Shown: positions 1 through 8,041 of the stretch, in pieces | How the letters are laid out: the number at the start of each line of letters is the position of its first letter | Position numbering within the stretch: position 1 is the first letter of the stretch | Position numbers and translations under genes: made by a program | Source of the DNA: JBNLBT01 sp050303435 | GTDB taxonomy: Bacteria > Pseudomonadota > Gammaproteobacteria > Xanthomonadales > Marinicellaceae | NCBI GenBank assembly: GCA_050303435.1 | Contig: JBNLBT010000006.1 | Coordinates: 6,728-70,727 of the forward strand | Reading direction: 5' to 3' | Length of the DNA: 64,000 nt | Notes under the pieces: generated by a model | What the model was told of the DNA's origin: nothing | What the model saw: only the letters and a program-made list of their open reading frames with translations | Database searches by the model: none

Positions 1-351
1 ATCGCGCGCAAAAACGGCGTGCGTCCATTGTGTCTGGAGCCCGAAGGTGCCTTTGCTGGCGGTGGCTTCAGCATCGACTTCAGTGTGTTCCAGCGTCTGC
101 TGTCGGACCCGGCCGAGCACCCGCGCCTGCGCGCCTACGCGCCTGAGAATCTGTTGCGTTGCATCGATTCGGTGGGCATTGAAGCGGCGCTTAAGGGCAC
201 GCGCGAATGGGCCGAAGCGGTGATTGCGCGATTGCATCCGCGCGAACGCAGCACGCTGAATGCCGAGGAAAAATCCGACCTGGCACTGGCGCGCCGCCGC
301 TTGCGCCAGATGCGTCAGGTGCGTGCACATTTTAAGGCAGATCCGTCGTGA
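1..351 (+). CDS. C-terminal part of an unrecognised protein (cut by the window edge)
   Basis: The reading frame is open from base 1, so only the last 116 residues are present and the start lies outside the window. A GTG at 19 is internal and need not be a start. The visible part has a glycine-rich stretch (AFAGGGF) followed by a charged, arginine-rich helical end (LALARRRLRQMRQVRAHF). I do not recognise the family. The stop overlaps the GTG start of the downstream acetyltransferase by 4 bases (GTGA), so the two are probably co-translated. Confidence 0.6.
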   Translation: MARKNGVRPLCLEPEGAFAGGGFSIDFSVFQRLLSDPAEHPRLRAYAPENLLRCIDSVGIEAALKGTREWAEAVIARLHPRERSTLNAEEKSDLALARRRLRQMRQVRAHFKADPS

Positions 352-788
352 TCGAATTGCGGCCACTGCTTGAGAACGAACTGGCCCTGTTGACGCGTAT
401 GGAAGGCGCGCCGCGCAACGCCGCCACGGTCACCGCCGAATCACCGGACGCGCACCTTGCACGCATGCGGCGACCCGACTGGCGCTATCTGGCGGTGTGT
501 GCAGAGGACCGGCTGGTGGGTTACGTGATGTTGCGCCTGTCGCAGATGGACGAAGTGGAATTGCGTCGCGTGGTGATCGATGAGGCCGGCGCCGGTTTCG
601 GCCAGCAGGCGTTGGCGGCGACGCACGCGCTGTGTCGGGATGCTATGCAGGCGCGCTCCATTTGGCTTGATGTGTACGCCGACAACCGCCGCGCCCGACA
701 CGTGTACAGCAAACTGGGTTACCGCGAGTTCAAACGCAGCGAGGCCGGCGGACGCACCCTGGTGTTCATGCGCAAATCATTGATTTGA
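348..788 (+). CDS. GNAT-family N-acetyltransferase
   Basis: A 146-residue protein with the typical single GNAT fold. There is an N-terminal beta-alpha region, a central strand LVGYVMLRL, a basic loop before helix 3 (ELRRVVIDEAGAGFGQQAL, replacing the usual Q/RxxGxG acetyl-CoA loop), and the C-terminal signature WLDVYADNRRARHVYSKLGY. It should transfer an acetyl group from acetyl-CoA to an amine; the substrate cannot be read from sequence. The GTG start at 348 overlaps the preceding stop by 4 bases, so it sits in an operon with the truncated upstream gene. Confidence 0.85.
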   Translation: MIELRPLLENELALLTRMEGAPRNAATVTAESPDAHLARMRRPDWRYLAVCAEDRLVGYVMLRLSQMDEVELRRVVIDEAGAGFGQQALAATHALCRDAMQARSIWLDVYADNRRARHVYSKLGYREFKRSEAGGRTLVFMRKSLI

Positions 789-1370
789 TTCATCTTTATT
801 CCGTGGTCGACAGCCGCTGGGTGTGCCGCGGCGATCACTCCACACTTCGCAACAGTCGGTGAAGGCCGCGTGCAGGCGGCGGCGCGCGCGTTGCAATCTG
901 GATTTGGCGGTGGAATAGGGCAGTCCGGTGCGTTCGGCGTAATCTTTTTGCGAAGTGCCTTGCAGGTCCACCGCAGTGAGAATGTCGCGGTCGGCGGCCG
1001 GCAGGGTCTCCAGCAATGGGCGCATGCAGCGGGCCACGGCCTCGCGTGGATTTTCATGCCGGGTCGGCTCACTCAGCGCATCGGGCAGCTCGGTGATCTC
1101 GGGCCGTTTGCGGCGGTGGTGATCGATCACGGCGTTGCGCGCGGCGGCCATCAGCCAGGCGTCCAGACGTTCAATGCGCTGCTGCGGCCCCGCTTGCAAC
1201 ACCCGCAGAAACAGATCCTGCAAAATTTCCTCGGCGTCCTCGCTGTGGCGCACGCGGGCGCGCACAAAGCTCAGCAGTCGCTGGTACTGGGCCCGCGACG
1301 GGCTGTGTGGCCCGTCGGGGTTTGGGTGGATGGCTTTACTCACAGCATTCGGCCGTTGTCTGGTGTGCAC
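777..1370 (-). CDS. sigZ: SigZ-like ECF RNA polymerase sigma factor
   Basis: A 197-residue (or 188-residue) ECF sigma factor. Region 2 is visible as FVRARVRHSEDAEEILQDLF with the following LDAWLMAAARNAVIDHHRR. Region 4 is the helix-turn-helix SQKDYAERTGLPYSTAKSRL followed by QRARRRL. The tail carries the vicinal-cysteine feature (FTDCCEVWSDRRG) that I associate with the SigZ subgroup. Two GTG starts are possible: 1370, overlapping the upstream lyase gene by 35 bases, or 1343, overlapping it by 8 bases (GTGAGTAA). No anti-sigma factor gene is adjacent. Being translated behind an ArsI/CadI-type lyase suggests it takes part in a metal or metalloid response, which is inference. It converges on the upstream acetyltransferase gene with a 12-base overlap of 3' ends. 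Confidence 0.85.
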   Translation of the reverse strand: MHTRQRPNAVSKAIHPNPDGPHSPSRAQYQRLLSFVRARVRHSEDAEEILQDLFLRVLQAGPQQRIERLDAWLMAAARNAVIDHHRRKRPEITELPDALSEPTRHENPREAVARCMRPLLETLPAADRDILTAVDLQGTSQKDYAERTGLPYSTAKSRLQRARRRLHAAFTDCCEVWSDRRGTPSGCRPRNKDESNQ

Positions 1371-1761
1371 AACACGTCTGCCGATTATCGTCTTTTATCG
1401 CCGTGTCTTCCAGCCGTTTGTACACTTCCCAGGCGTGACCGTCCGGGTCACTCAGCCAGAATTTGTCCTGTCGCGCGTAGCAACACACGCCCACGGCGCG
1501 CGGTTGATCGATCAATCCGGCCGTCAGCAGCCGCTCGTGCAGCGCGTCCAGATCGTCGCCGTCTTCCAGCATCAGACCCAGGTGCTGGTCGGTGTTGATG
1601 GCGCCGCTCACGCGGTTGAAGGCGATGTTGACCGGCAGGTGATGCGGTTCGTACTTCAGGTAATCGGCTTTCACCTTGACCGGCTCGCTGTTGAACAAAG
1701 TGGAATAGAATTCACGCGCGCGGTCGATGTCGCGGACGTTCAATGCCAGGTGTATTTTCAT
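1336..1761 (-). CDS. arsI: ArsI/CadI-family glyoxalase-fold protein (probable C-As lyase)
   Basis: A 141-residue vicinal oxygen chelate protein. It begins MKIHLALNVRDIDRAREFYS, typical of the fold, and has the family signature VCCYARQDKFW around residue 100, where paired cysteines bind trivalent organoarsenicals in ArsI. WLSDPDGHAWEVY supplies the last metal-binding acid. The tail is cysteine-rich (TCCAHQ and ECCE), another family trait. ArsI enzymes cleave the C-As bond of trivalent methyl- or aryl-arsenicals with Fe(II) and oxygen. The ATG at 1761 has AAGGAG just upstream. It is the first gene of a unit with the SigZ-like sigma factor. A heavy-metal-binding CadI role is the alternative. Confidence 0.85.
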   Translation of the reverse strand: MKIHLALNVRDIDRAREFYSTLFNSEPVKVKADYLKYEPHHLPVNIAFNRVSGAINTDQHLGLMLEDGDDLDALHERLLTAGLIDQPRAVGVCCYARQDKFWLSDPDGHAWEVYKRLEDTAIKDDNRQTCCAHQTTAECCE

Positions 1762-1852
1762 GCTGCGCTCCTTAAGAGAATGGTTTCACCTGTATTGACG
1801 CAGCGCGCCGGAAAAAGACGCATTCAGCGCGCGCCTTTTCTCCGGACAGACA

Positions 1853-1905
1853 TTCAATGGTCTTTTCAAGTCATTGAAATATAACGATTAAAATGCTCAT
1901 GTCAA
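1853..1905 (-). promoter_or_regulatory. Promoter and operator-like inverted repeat before arsI
   Basis: On the minus strand a near-consensus sigma-70 promoter is visible: TTGACA at 1905-1900, a 16-base spacer, and TATATT at 1883-1878. It predicts a start near 1871, about 110 bases before the arsI ATG. A perfect 7-base inverted repeat, TTCAATG (1853-1859) and CATTGAA (1872-1878), separated by 12 bases, overlaps the end of the -10 box and the predicted start. That is where a repressor such as ArsR would act. No arsR gene is in the window, so the regulator is unknown. Confidence 0.55.
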
Positions 1906-1919
1906 TGCCTTTAAAAGAT

Positions 1920-3905
1920 TCAATCAAAGTCGCTGTAAAAAATCAGGTCTTCGTCTTCGGTCAAAAACAGGTTCACCGTGGTGTCCGCATTGAGATTGAC
2001 GGTGCATTGCAAACCATCGGGTGAAATCGCATCGCAGCCTTGCCAGATGTCCACCTTGGTGCCGGGCTCAGGCGCCGCGGTCAATTGCACCGCGGTGTTG
2101 TTAACGAAACTGGCGCTGCAGCTGGCGCCGCAGTCGATGCCGCCCGGTTGACTGGTGACGGCGGCTTTCTGCCCCGGCGCGTCGATGAATTTGGTGATGT
2201 TGAGAATGTACTCGGTGGTGTCGATTTCGAAGGCGGCATTCACTGCGGTGAACCCACTCATCGGCACCTGACAACTGCCGCTGCCTGAACAGGCGCCGGA
2301 CCATCCGGTGAATTCACTGCCGGGTGCGGGGGTCGGGTTTAACGTCACCGTTTGATTTTCAGGCAATGGCCACAGACAGCCGGAAGTCGATTCACAATGC
2401 ATGTCGTAGGCGTCGAGGTGTACTGTGCCATCGCCCGTGCCACTGAATGCGATCACCAGGCTTTCAGCGTTGGGCCACTCAAAGGCACCGGCGTCGCACT
2501 GGCCCAATCCGCCGGAGGCGTTGCCGTCGCGCGGTCTGGGCTCATCGCGCTGGTCCACATTCACAGTGAAGCCGCCGTTGGCGGTCAGGCAGGTGGTATC
2601 GCCCGCGTCCACCGCGCTGCTGCTTGGGTGCGGCGGTTGTGTCAGGGTGGGGCCGCCGTAGTCCGCCAGTGGCAACACGGTTTGAGTGGGGTCTGAAATG
2701 TCATTGGCATGTCCCAGACAGGAGGTGCCGCCCGCGTCCACATTGTCGCCGAGGCTGATCCAGTCGCCCTGCAGCAGTTCGCAATTGTTGCTGAGCGCAT
2801 CGGCAAACAGGTTGGCGCGGAGATACACGTCGATGTTGCTGCCTTCGACGCTCACGCTGCGACCGGTGTTTTCGGCCAGGGTGTTGTGGCTGAGGAAGAC
2901 ATTGGCGTTGTTGATGCTGCGCATGGACAAAGTGGCGTTGTTAAAATCGCTGGCGGTGTTGCCATTGAAGGTGTTGTTGATCAGGGTGGCGCTCATGGTG
3001 GTGTGCAGACTGGTGCCATGCAAGTGCACTGCGGCGCCACTGGTTGCGCTGTTGTTGCGAAACAGCGATTGACTGATCCACTGGCTGACGGCACCCGAGT
3101 CAATGGCGCCACCGAAATAGCCGACGTTCAGGGCCTGGTTGCCATCGAATTCCGACTGCGACACGAACAGACTGGCGTTTGTATCGGCAACATGAATGGC
3201 GCCGCCCAGCTCACTGGCCTGGTTTTGTCTGAACAGGGTGTTTTCAATGTTCAGATCCACCGCAATGATGACACCGATGGCACCGCCTCGAATGGCGGAA
3301 TTTTGTACAAATTCACTGTCAGTGATGTTGATTTCATTGATCAGTTGGGTGGCGCCGCCGATGTTGGGATTGTTGGTCACGGCGTGGATCACGCCACCGG
3401 GTTGCGCGTCGCTGCGGTGATTGCCGGAAAATTTAACCGATGCGATGTTGATGCGGTCGGCTACCACCACTTCGATCACGCCAAGCTTGGCGCCGCCGAC
3501 GGTGAGGTTGTTCAGGGAGAAATCTTCGCTGTTGTTGCCCATGTCCAGCCTGAACAAGGGAAAATCGTTTTGTGAACTGTCGGCGATGAGCACCAGTTGA
3601 TCGATGCCGGGGCCAAGCAGGGTGACTTCATCGCTGACCGTCAGGGTGCTGTCAATGAGGATGGCGTTGCCGCTGCTGGCCGGCAGCACCAGAATCAGAT
3701 CGCCGCCGCTGGCATCACCGGCATTGCAGCCGTCGACGGCGGTGTTGTTGTTGGCCGCAGACAAGGCTTCTCGCAATGAACAGTTGCCGTTGCTGTTGAA
3801 ATCGTCGTTGGCCTCATTGACCGTAATGATCCCGGCATGAACAGTCAAGTTAAGGCCCATCAGGGCTGCCGTCAGTGTCAGTGTCAGTGGTTTAAATGAT
3901 CGCAT
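1920..3905 (-). CDS. Secreted right-handed beta-helix protein with CSLREA domain and IF..GFE-like tail
   Basis: A 661-residue exported protein. The ATG at 3905 was chosen because it starts a clear signal peptide (MRSFKPLTLTLTAALMG, ending VHAG) behind AGGAGA; a longer frame to 3998 has no signal-like start. After the signal comes a CSLREA motif (NGNCSLREALSAANNN), then asparagine-rich degenerate repeats rich in 'NNTF..N.A' turns, typical of parallel beta-helix / choice-of-anchor Q proteins. Two bacterial-repeat beta domains follow (FTGWSGACSGSGSC and the GGIDCGASCSASF segment). The last residues, DLIFYSDFD, match the short tail seen on several other exported proteins here. Function is probably surface binding or adhesion; no catalytic motif is seen. 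Confidence 0.8.
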   Translation of the reverse strand: MRSFKPLTLTLTAALMGLNLTVHAGIITVNEANDDFNSNGNCSLREALSAANNNTAVDGCNAGDASGGDLILVLPASSGNAILIDSTLTVSDEVTLLGPGIDQLVLIADSSQNDFPLFRLDMGNNSEDFSLNNLTVGGAKLGVIEVVVADRINIASVKFSGNHRSDAQPGGVIHAVTNNPNIGGATQLINEINITDSEFVQNSAIRGGAIGVIIAVDLNIENTLFRQNQASELGGAIHVADTNASLFVSQSEFDGNQALNVGYFGGAIDSGAVSQWISQSLFRNNSATSGAAVHLHGTSLHTTMSATLINNTFNGNTASDFNNATLSMRSINNANVFLSHNTLAENTGRSVSVEGSNIDVYLRANLFADALSNNCELLQGDWISLGDNVDAGGTSCLGHANDISDPTQTVLPLADYGGPTLTQPPHPSSSAVDAGDTTCLTANGGFTVNVDQRDEPRPRDGNASGGLGQCDAGAFEWPNAESLVIAFSGTGDGTVHLDAYDMHCESTSGCLWPLPENQTVTLNPTPAPGSEFTGWSGACSGSGSCQVPMSGFTAVNAAFEIDTTEYILNITKFIDAPGQKAAVTSQPGGIDCGASCSASFVNNTAVQLTAAPEPGTKVDIWQGCDAISPDGLQCTVNLNADTTVNLFLTEDEDLIFYSDFD

Positions 3906-4101
3906 GCTGTTTCTCCTGTTTTCCGGTCCGTCTGCTGCAGTGCAGCGGTGGCTGGGTGAGCACAGCTCAACGGCAAGGATTTCTCGTTGTGCGCGCACTC
4001 ACTGATCTGGGTTAACAACCGAGCGCAGTGTAGACTGCCACTTTTTCTACAAGGCATGCGCACAATCCCTCGGACACATGCGCACGCGGGTCTGAATGGC
4101 C

Positions 4102-4107
4102 TATAAT
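4102..4107 (+). promoter_or_regulatory. -10 box of the small exported protein gene
   Basis: A perfect TATAAT lies 30 bases before the ATG at 4138. I see no good -35 hexamer at the right distance, so an activator or a weak promoter is likely. Confidence 0.4.
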
Positions 4108-4137
4108 GGACAGCGTTTGACCTTGCAGAGTGAAGCC

Positions 4138-4530
4138 ATGAGAACGTTGTTGTGTTTGATTGCTGTGGGTGCGGTGGGCATCGCTCAAGCGGCGTGTTTG
4201 AACCCGCGCACCGGCGCCGCGTACGATGAACTGATCGACATCACGCCTTTGGGTGACAATGAATTTCGCATCGCCGTGCCGACTGAAGCCGGCAGCGTCG
4301 GTGATTACGTGCTGGTCACGCTGGCGTATTCGCGCGAACACCCGGATGGCAAGAAACTGGCGGAACATCCGCGTGAACTCGAGACCCTGCAGTTCGGTGA
4401 CTGGCACATCGCGGAAACCACGGTGCAACCGCGCGAAGGCATGAAACCGTACATCTACGTTGGCTGGCAGTCCGCCGATCCGGACAGATGCGGGGTCAGT
4501 GCCTCGTCGGCCTGGTTGCCGCTGGAGTGA
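4138..4530 (+). CDS. Small exported protein of unknown function
   Basis: A 130-residue protein with a clean signal peptide (MRTLLCLIAVGAVGIAQA, then ACLNPR). The mature part is about 112 residues with two cysteines (start of the mature chain and DRCGVSAS near the end) that could form a disulfide. The ATG at 4138 was chosen over an upstream in-frame start at 4096 because it begins the signal peptide and follows GTGAAG and a TATAAT box. I do not recognise the fold. Confidence 0.7.
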   Translation: MRTLLCLIAVGAVGIAQAACLNPRTGAAYDELIDITPLGDNEFRIAVPTEAGSVGDYVLVTLAYSREHPDGKKLAEHPRELETLQFGDWHIAETTVQPREGMKPYIYVGWQSADPDRCGVSASSAWLPLE

Positions 4531-4560
4531 AGGCGGCTGTTGCCGGGTCTTGAGTGGATT

Positions 4561-4854
4561 TCAGGCGCGGTTTTGCACCAGCACCCAGGGTGAAACGGTG
4601 ACGGCGTACAGCGTGGACGCCTGGTGGTGCCAGTGCGCCGCGTGTTCGGCTTCGGCTTTACACACCTGACCGCTGTCCAACCAGTGTTTTAGGGCATCGG
4701 CCTCATCGCGGTGCAGTGCCAACGCCACGTCGACCAGATCCAGCGCCTCGTCGATCACCAGCAGCACGCCGCGGGCAAAAAATTTCTGCAGTTCCGCGTA
4801 GGCAATCGGCGCGGCTTCGGCCTGCAGTGCCTGGCGCACCGCGTCTTCATTCAC
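4561..4854 (-). CDS. DUF2288 family protein
   Basis: A 97-residue cytosolic protein matching what I recall of DUF2288: an N-terminal helix ending in IAYAELQKFFARG, the central VIDEALDLVDVALAL, a short linker, and the conserved end AVTVSPWVLVQ. Function is unknown. Its GTG start overlaps the stop of the carboxypeptidase gene by 4 bases (GTGA), so it is translated in the same unit, although one product is exported and this one is not. Confidence 0.75.
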   Translation of the reverse strand: MNEDAVRQALQAEAAPIAYAELQKFFARGVLLVIDEALDLVDVALALHRDEADALKHWLDSGQVCKAEAEHAAHWHHQASTLYAVTVSPWVLVQNRA

Positions 4855-7259
4855 GGTTCGTATCCGTTGGCAAAGATGACGTCATTGAACAGCGCCGCGC
4901 AGGCCGGGCCGTGACCGCGCAGGTGCACGTCGTCGATGTACCAGCCGTCGTCGCTGATCAATGAATCGGTGATCAGGCGGAAACGCAGTTGCAGTTGCGC
5001 GGCCCCGTCCAAATGGGACAGGTCGATCTGTTCAGTCAGCCAGGCGGCCGCGTCGTCACAGGCGAACACCTCTTCCCAGCCGTTGCCGTCGGCGTTCACA
5101 GAGACGCGGCCGAAATCAAAACCTTCCTCGGTGTTGCACAGGTGCGAAAAGCTCAGTTGCAGCCCGCTGACTTCGCTGACATCCAGCAGTGGAGAAAGCA
5201 AGGTGGCGATGTGGTTGTTGGGGTAATTGCCGCCCGGGCTGTCGCTCCAGGCGTGGCTCGGGCTGGTCGATTGTTCGCTGCTGATGGCCCAGCCGCCGTC
5301 GCCACTCCAGCCATTGATTCCGTTCTCCATGTCGTCGGCAAACACATCACAAATCGGGTTGAGGGCGATGTTGTGCACCGCGCTCTGACCGGCGCTCAGA
5401 TTCACTCCGGCGATCACGCCGTCGACAAAGCCTTCGGCGCTGAAGAGAATGTCCGAGCTGCCCGGCAGGGCAATGGTCTGATAATCGCCTGAGACGTCGG
5501 TCAGGGCATTGGACGGGCCGATCACCACGCGCGCCTGCGGCACCGCTTCGCCGGTGTAGGCGTGCGTGACGCGGCCGCTGACGTTGGCCACGTCTTCGGC
5601 CTGCACCACATGGAAGGCGGCGGCGTACACCGGCCCTGCGCCATTGGTGTCGCTGGCCTGCAGGTACAGGTGGTGTTCACCGGTGCCCAGGGTGTCGGTG
5701 CTGAGCGCCAGTTGCGCCTGTTCGTCGACCGAATCAAAGGCGCCGTCCTGCGGCTGCATGGTCAGACCGAGTGCACCGCCCCAGGGCACCTCATCCACAT
5801 GCAGCGTGACACCAGTGACCGGCTGCACCGGTTCGTTGCCGTTGCTGTGATTGTAGCGATCGTCGCTGATGCTGGCATCGATGTTCAGGGCATCACCGCT
5901 CAGCACCAGCGACGGGGTGACGTTCAATTCGACCACGTCCGGCCCCTGACCCTGCATGTACGGGCGTCGGGTCAGGCGCAAGGCGTACATCAAGGCATTC
6001 AAATTGTCCGGATAGATGGTGCCCTCGAAGCTGCCGCAGTCCTGAAAAAACTGGGTACCCAGCTCGAAGGCAAAGGACGCCACGCCCAACTCGCCGTAGG
6101 CGGTGTCGGCGGAATTGCCGCTGGCAATGGTCAGATCATTGATGGGTTGCGGCGTGTAGCCATTGAACAGCGCCAGCTTGCGTCCCAGCGGGCGAAACTG
6201 CGCGTGGTTGGGTGAATCGCTGATCACGATGCCCCAGGGCCACATCACCAACTGACTGAAACTGTGCACGTCGATGAAGATGCCGGCCGTGTCCAAAGGC
6301 GCCGCAACGCTCAAATCGGCCGGTCTGCGGTCTTCAAAGGTGTTGCGCAGATGCGTCATCAAGGCCTGGATTTCCGGTTCTGAAGCGGCCGAGGGGCCGG
6401 GGAAAGTATCTGAACACTCACCCGTGCCGGTGTTCCAGTGGAAAGGGAAATTGCGGTTCATGTCCGCGCCGCGCGAGGTGCTGGTCATGCCGCAGTAATC
6501 CTGGTTGGTGTTTTTGCGCCAGAATTCGCCGCCTTCGGCGTGTTTGCGGCCGTCGGGGTTGCTGTGCAGCAGCAATTGCACGCGCTGGTGATCCAGCATC
6601 CAGCGCACGTCGGCATCGCCCGCGCTGTAGGCGTTGACCAGGTGTTCCGCGAAGCGGGTGGTCAATTCGGCGGTGGTGTACTCGCGCGCGTGGATGGCCG
6701 ACATGATGAACAGCACCGGTTTGTTCGGCACGCTGTTGTTGCGGGTCAATTCAATCAGTCGCAGATCGTAGCCACCAAAGCCGTTGATCTTGTCCCAGGT
6801 ATCGCCGATGTCGGTGATTTGCACCAGTTCGGGGTGCGCACTGAGCAGGGCCTGCATGCGCGCCGCGGCGCCTTCCACGGTGGCGTAGCAGGGAAAACCC
6901 GGAATGGTGGTTTCGTCGCCGCGCAGCGGCGTGGGCGGGCCCATCAGCGCTTCGCGGTAAGCCGCGCTGTGCCGGTCGTCGATGGCCATGGCCAGGCCGT
7001 GGGCGGCCAGCGCCCGGTGCGTGGCCTGATCCGGCACCGCCACGGTCAGAAAGCCGTCGCGGTGATCAATCGACCACACATCAAAAGCCCGGTGCAAGGC
7101 ATCGGACTGCGCCCGGTGCTCAAAATACACGCGGTACACGGCCGGCCAGCCGCTGCGTGCGTCGGCGTCAATGTAGGCGTCCACTGCCGTGGCGGTGCCG
7201 CTGCAGGCCATCCATGCCAGCGCGATGAGTGTTGCAATAAGAGAGGATGGCTTGCGCAT
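4851..7259 (-). CDS. Secreted M14 zinc carboxypeptidase with C-terminal beta domains
   Basis: An 802-residue exported metallopeptidase. Signal peptide at residues 1-25 (ends ATA-VDAY). The M14 domain spans about 120-435: the zinc ligands are H190 and E193 in AIHAREYTT and H332 in FIDVHSFSQ, NRNF is at 268-271, and the catalytic glutamate is E399 in FAFELG. It then has Ig-like and carboxypeptidase-regulatory-like segments (VSGRVTHAYTGEAV at about 560) and a MAM/immune-inhibitor-A-like domain (DDMENGINGW onward). It should remove C-terminal residues from extracellular peptides. The C-terminus NDVIFANGYEP is a variant of the IF..GFE tail. It is coupled to the downstream DUF2288 gene. Confidence 0.9.
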   Translation of the reverse strand: MRKPSSLIATLIALAWMACSGTATAVDAYIDADARSGWPAVYRVYFEHRAQSDALHRAFDVWSIDHRDGFLTVAVPDQATHRALAAHGLAMAIDDRHSAAYREALMGPPTPLRGDETTIPGFPCYATVEGAAARMQALLSAHPELVQITDIGDTWDKINGFGGYDLRLIELTRNNSVPNKPVLFIMSAIHAREYTTAELTTRFAEHLVNAYSAGDADVRWMLDHQRVQLLLHSNPDGRKHAEGGEFWRKNTNQDYCGMTSTSRGADMNRNFPFHWNTGTGECSDTFPGPSAASEPEIQALMTHLRNTFEDRRPADLSVAAPLDTAGIFIDVHSFSQLVMWPWGIVISDSPNHAQFRPLGRKLALFNGYTPQPINDLTIASGNSADTAYGELGVASFAFELGTQFFQDCGSFEGTIYPDNLNALMYALRLTRRPYMQGQGPDVVELNVTPSLVLSGDALNIDASISDDRYNHSNGNEPVQPVTGVTLHVDEVPWGGALGLTMQPQDGAFDSVDEQAQLALSTDTLGTGEHHLYLQASDTNGAGPVYAAAFHVVQAEDVANVSGRVTHAYTGEAVPQARVVIGPSNALTDVSGDYQTIALPGSSDILFSAEGFVDGVIAGVNLSAGQSAVHNIALNPICDVFADDMENGINGWSGDGGWAISSEQSTSPSHAWSDSPGGNYPNNHIATLLSPLLDVSEVSGLQLSFSHLCNTEEGFDFGRVSVNADGNGWEEVFACDDAAAWLTEQIDLSHLDGAAQLQLRFRLITDSLISDDGWYIDDVHLRGHGPACAALFNDVIFANGYEP

Positions 7260-7378
7260 ACGTTTTCTACACGGTGAAGTTGTCAGAAATCATCGGGCCG
7301 GATCTCAGGCGCCGAAACGGCGTTTATCTTAACGTGTTGACAGCCATTTGTATAGGCGGCGGATGTGCTTTGTCGCCT

Positions 7379-8041
7379 TCACAGCACAACGCCGTGTTCG
7401 GCCGGCAGATACACGCTCAAAGCCAGCATCAACTGGGCGGTGAAATACAGCGGCAAACCCATCAGGCGGTTGCGGATGTGCGTCTGCACAAAGCGGTTGC
7501 GGGCGACGAACAGGTCGGAGAGGGCAAACAGCACCGCCGCCTGCATGATCAGCCATTGCCAGGTGATGCCGCGGTTGCCCAGGGCTAACAGCAGCATGGC
7601 GGTGATCGCGGCAATGTACAGCGGCACGGCGAATTTAAACAGACCACTCAGGTGGCGACGCAGCCACAGCCACACGGCCACGGTGAACGCCGCCAGCAGC
7701 GGCGCCAGCAGCGGCAGGCGCTCGGTGGCGAAGCCGAGTTGCCAGAATCCCCACGCGTAGGCCATATGGGCCATCAGGAAAAACAACAGACCGCACAACA
7801 GCGCGGCTTTGTTTTGCCGCGGAATCAGCAGCACATCGCCACAGAACGACAACAACAACCCGGTAAAAATCCATTGGCCATAGCGTGTTTCTACGGCCTG
7901 CAGCTGCCAGGCCAGTGACACAAAACTGGCCGCGGCCACGGTTTTGCTGAGCGCGCCCAGCACACGCCAGTTGCGGTGCTCGGACCACAGGGTCAGGGCA
8001 CAGGCCAGCAGACAAACGGTGATGTGAATGGCCGTGATCAT
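7379..8041 (-). CDS. YhhN-family lysoplasmalogenase-like membrane protein
   Basis: A 220-residue integral membrane protein with about eight hydrophobic segments. The family's conserved polar motifs are visible within membrane helices: FCGDVLL (about residue 67) and ALSDLF (about 172). YhhN/TMEM86 proteins hydrolyse the vinyl-ether bond of lysoplasmalogens; in bacteria the true substrate is less certain. It starts with ATG at 8041, with a TACAAT -10-like box on the minus strand at 8076-8071. It is separated by 119 bases from the downstream carboxypeptidase gene and is probably transcribed alone or just ahead of it. Confidence 0.8.
   Translation of the reverse strand: MITAIHITVCLLACALTLWSEHRNWRVLGALSKTVAAASFVSLAWQLQAVETRYGQWIFTGLLLSFCGDVLLIPRQNKAALLCGLLFFLMAHMAYAWGFWQLGFATERLPLLAPLLAAFTVAVWLWLRRHLSGLFKFAVPLYIAAITAMLLLALGNRGITWQWLIMQAAVLFALSDLFVARNRFVQTHIRNRLMGLPLYFTAQLMLALSVYLPAEHGVVL

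Noticed and set aside
4012..4428. Minus-strand frame opposite the small exported protein
   Set aside because: No signal, motif or ribosome-binding site; the plus-strand frame has a signal peptide and a -10 box.
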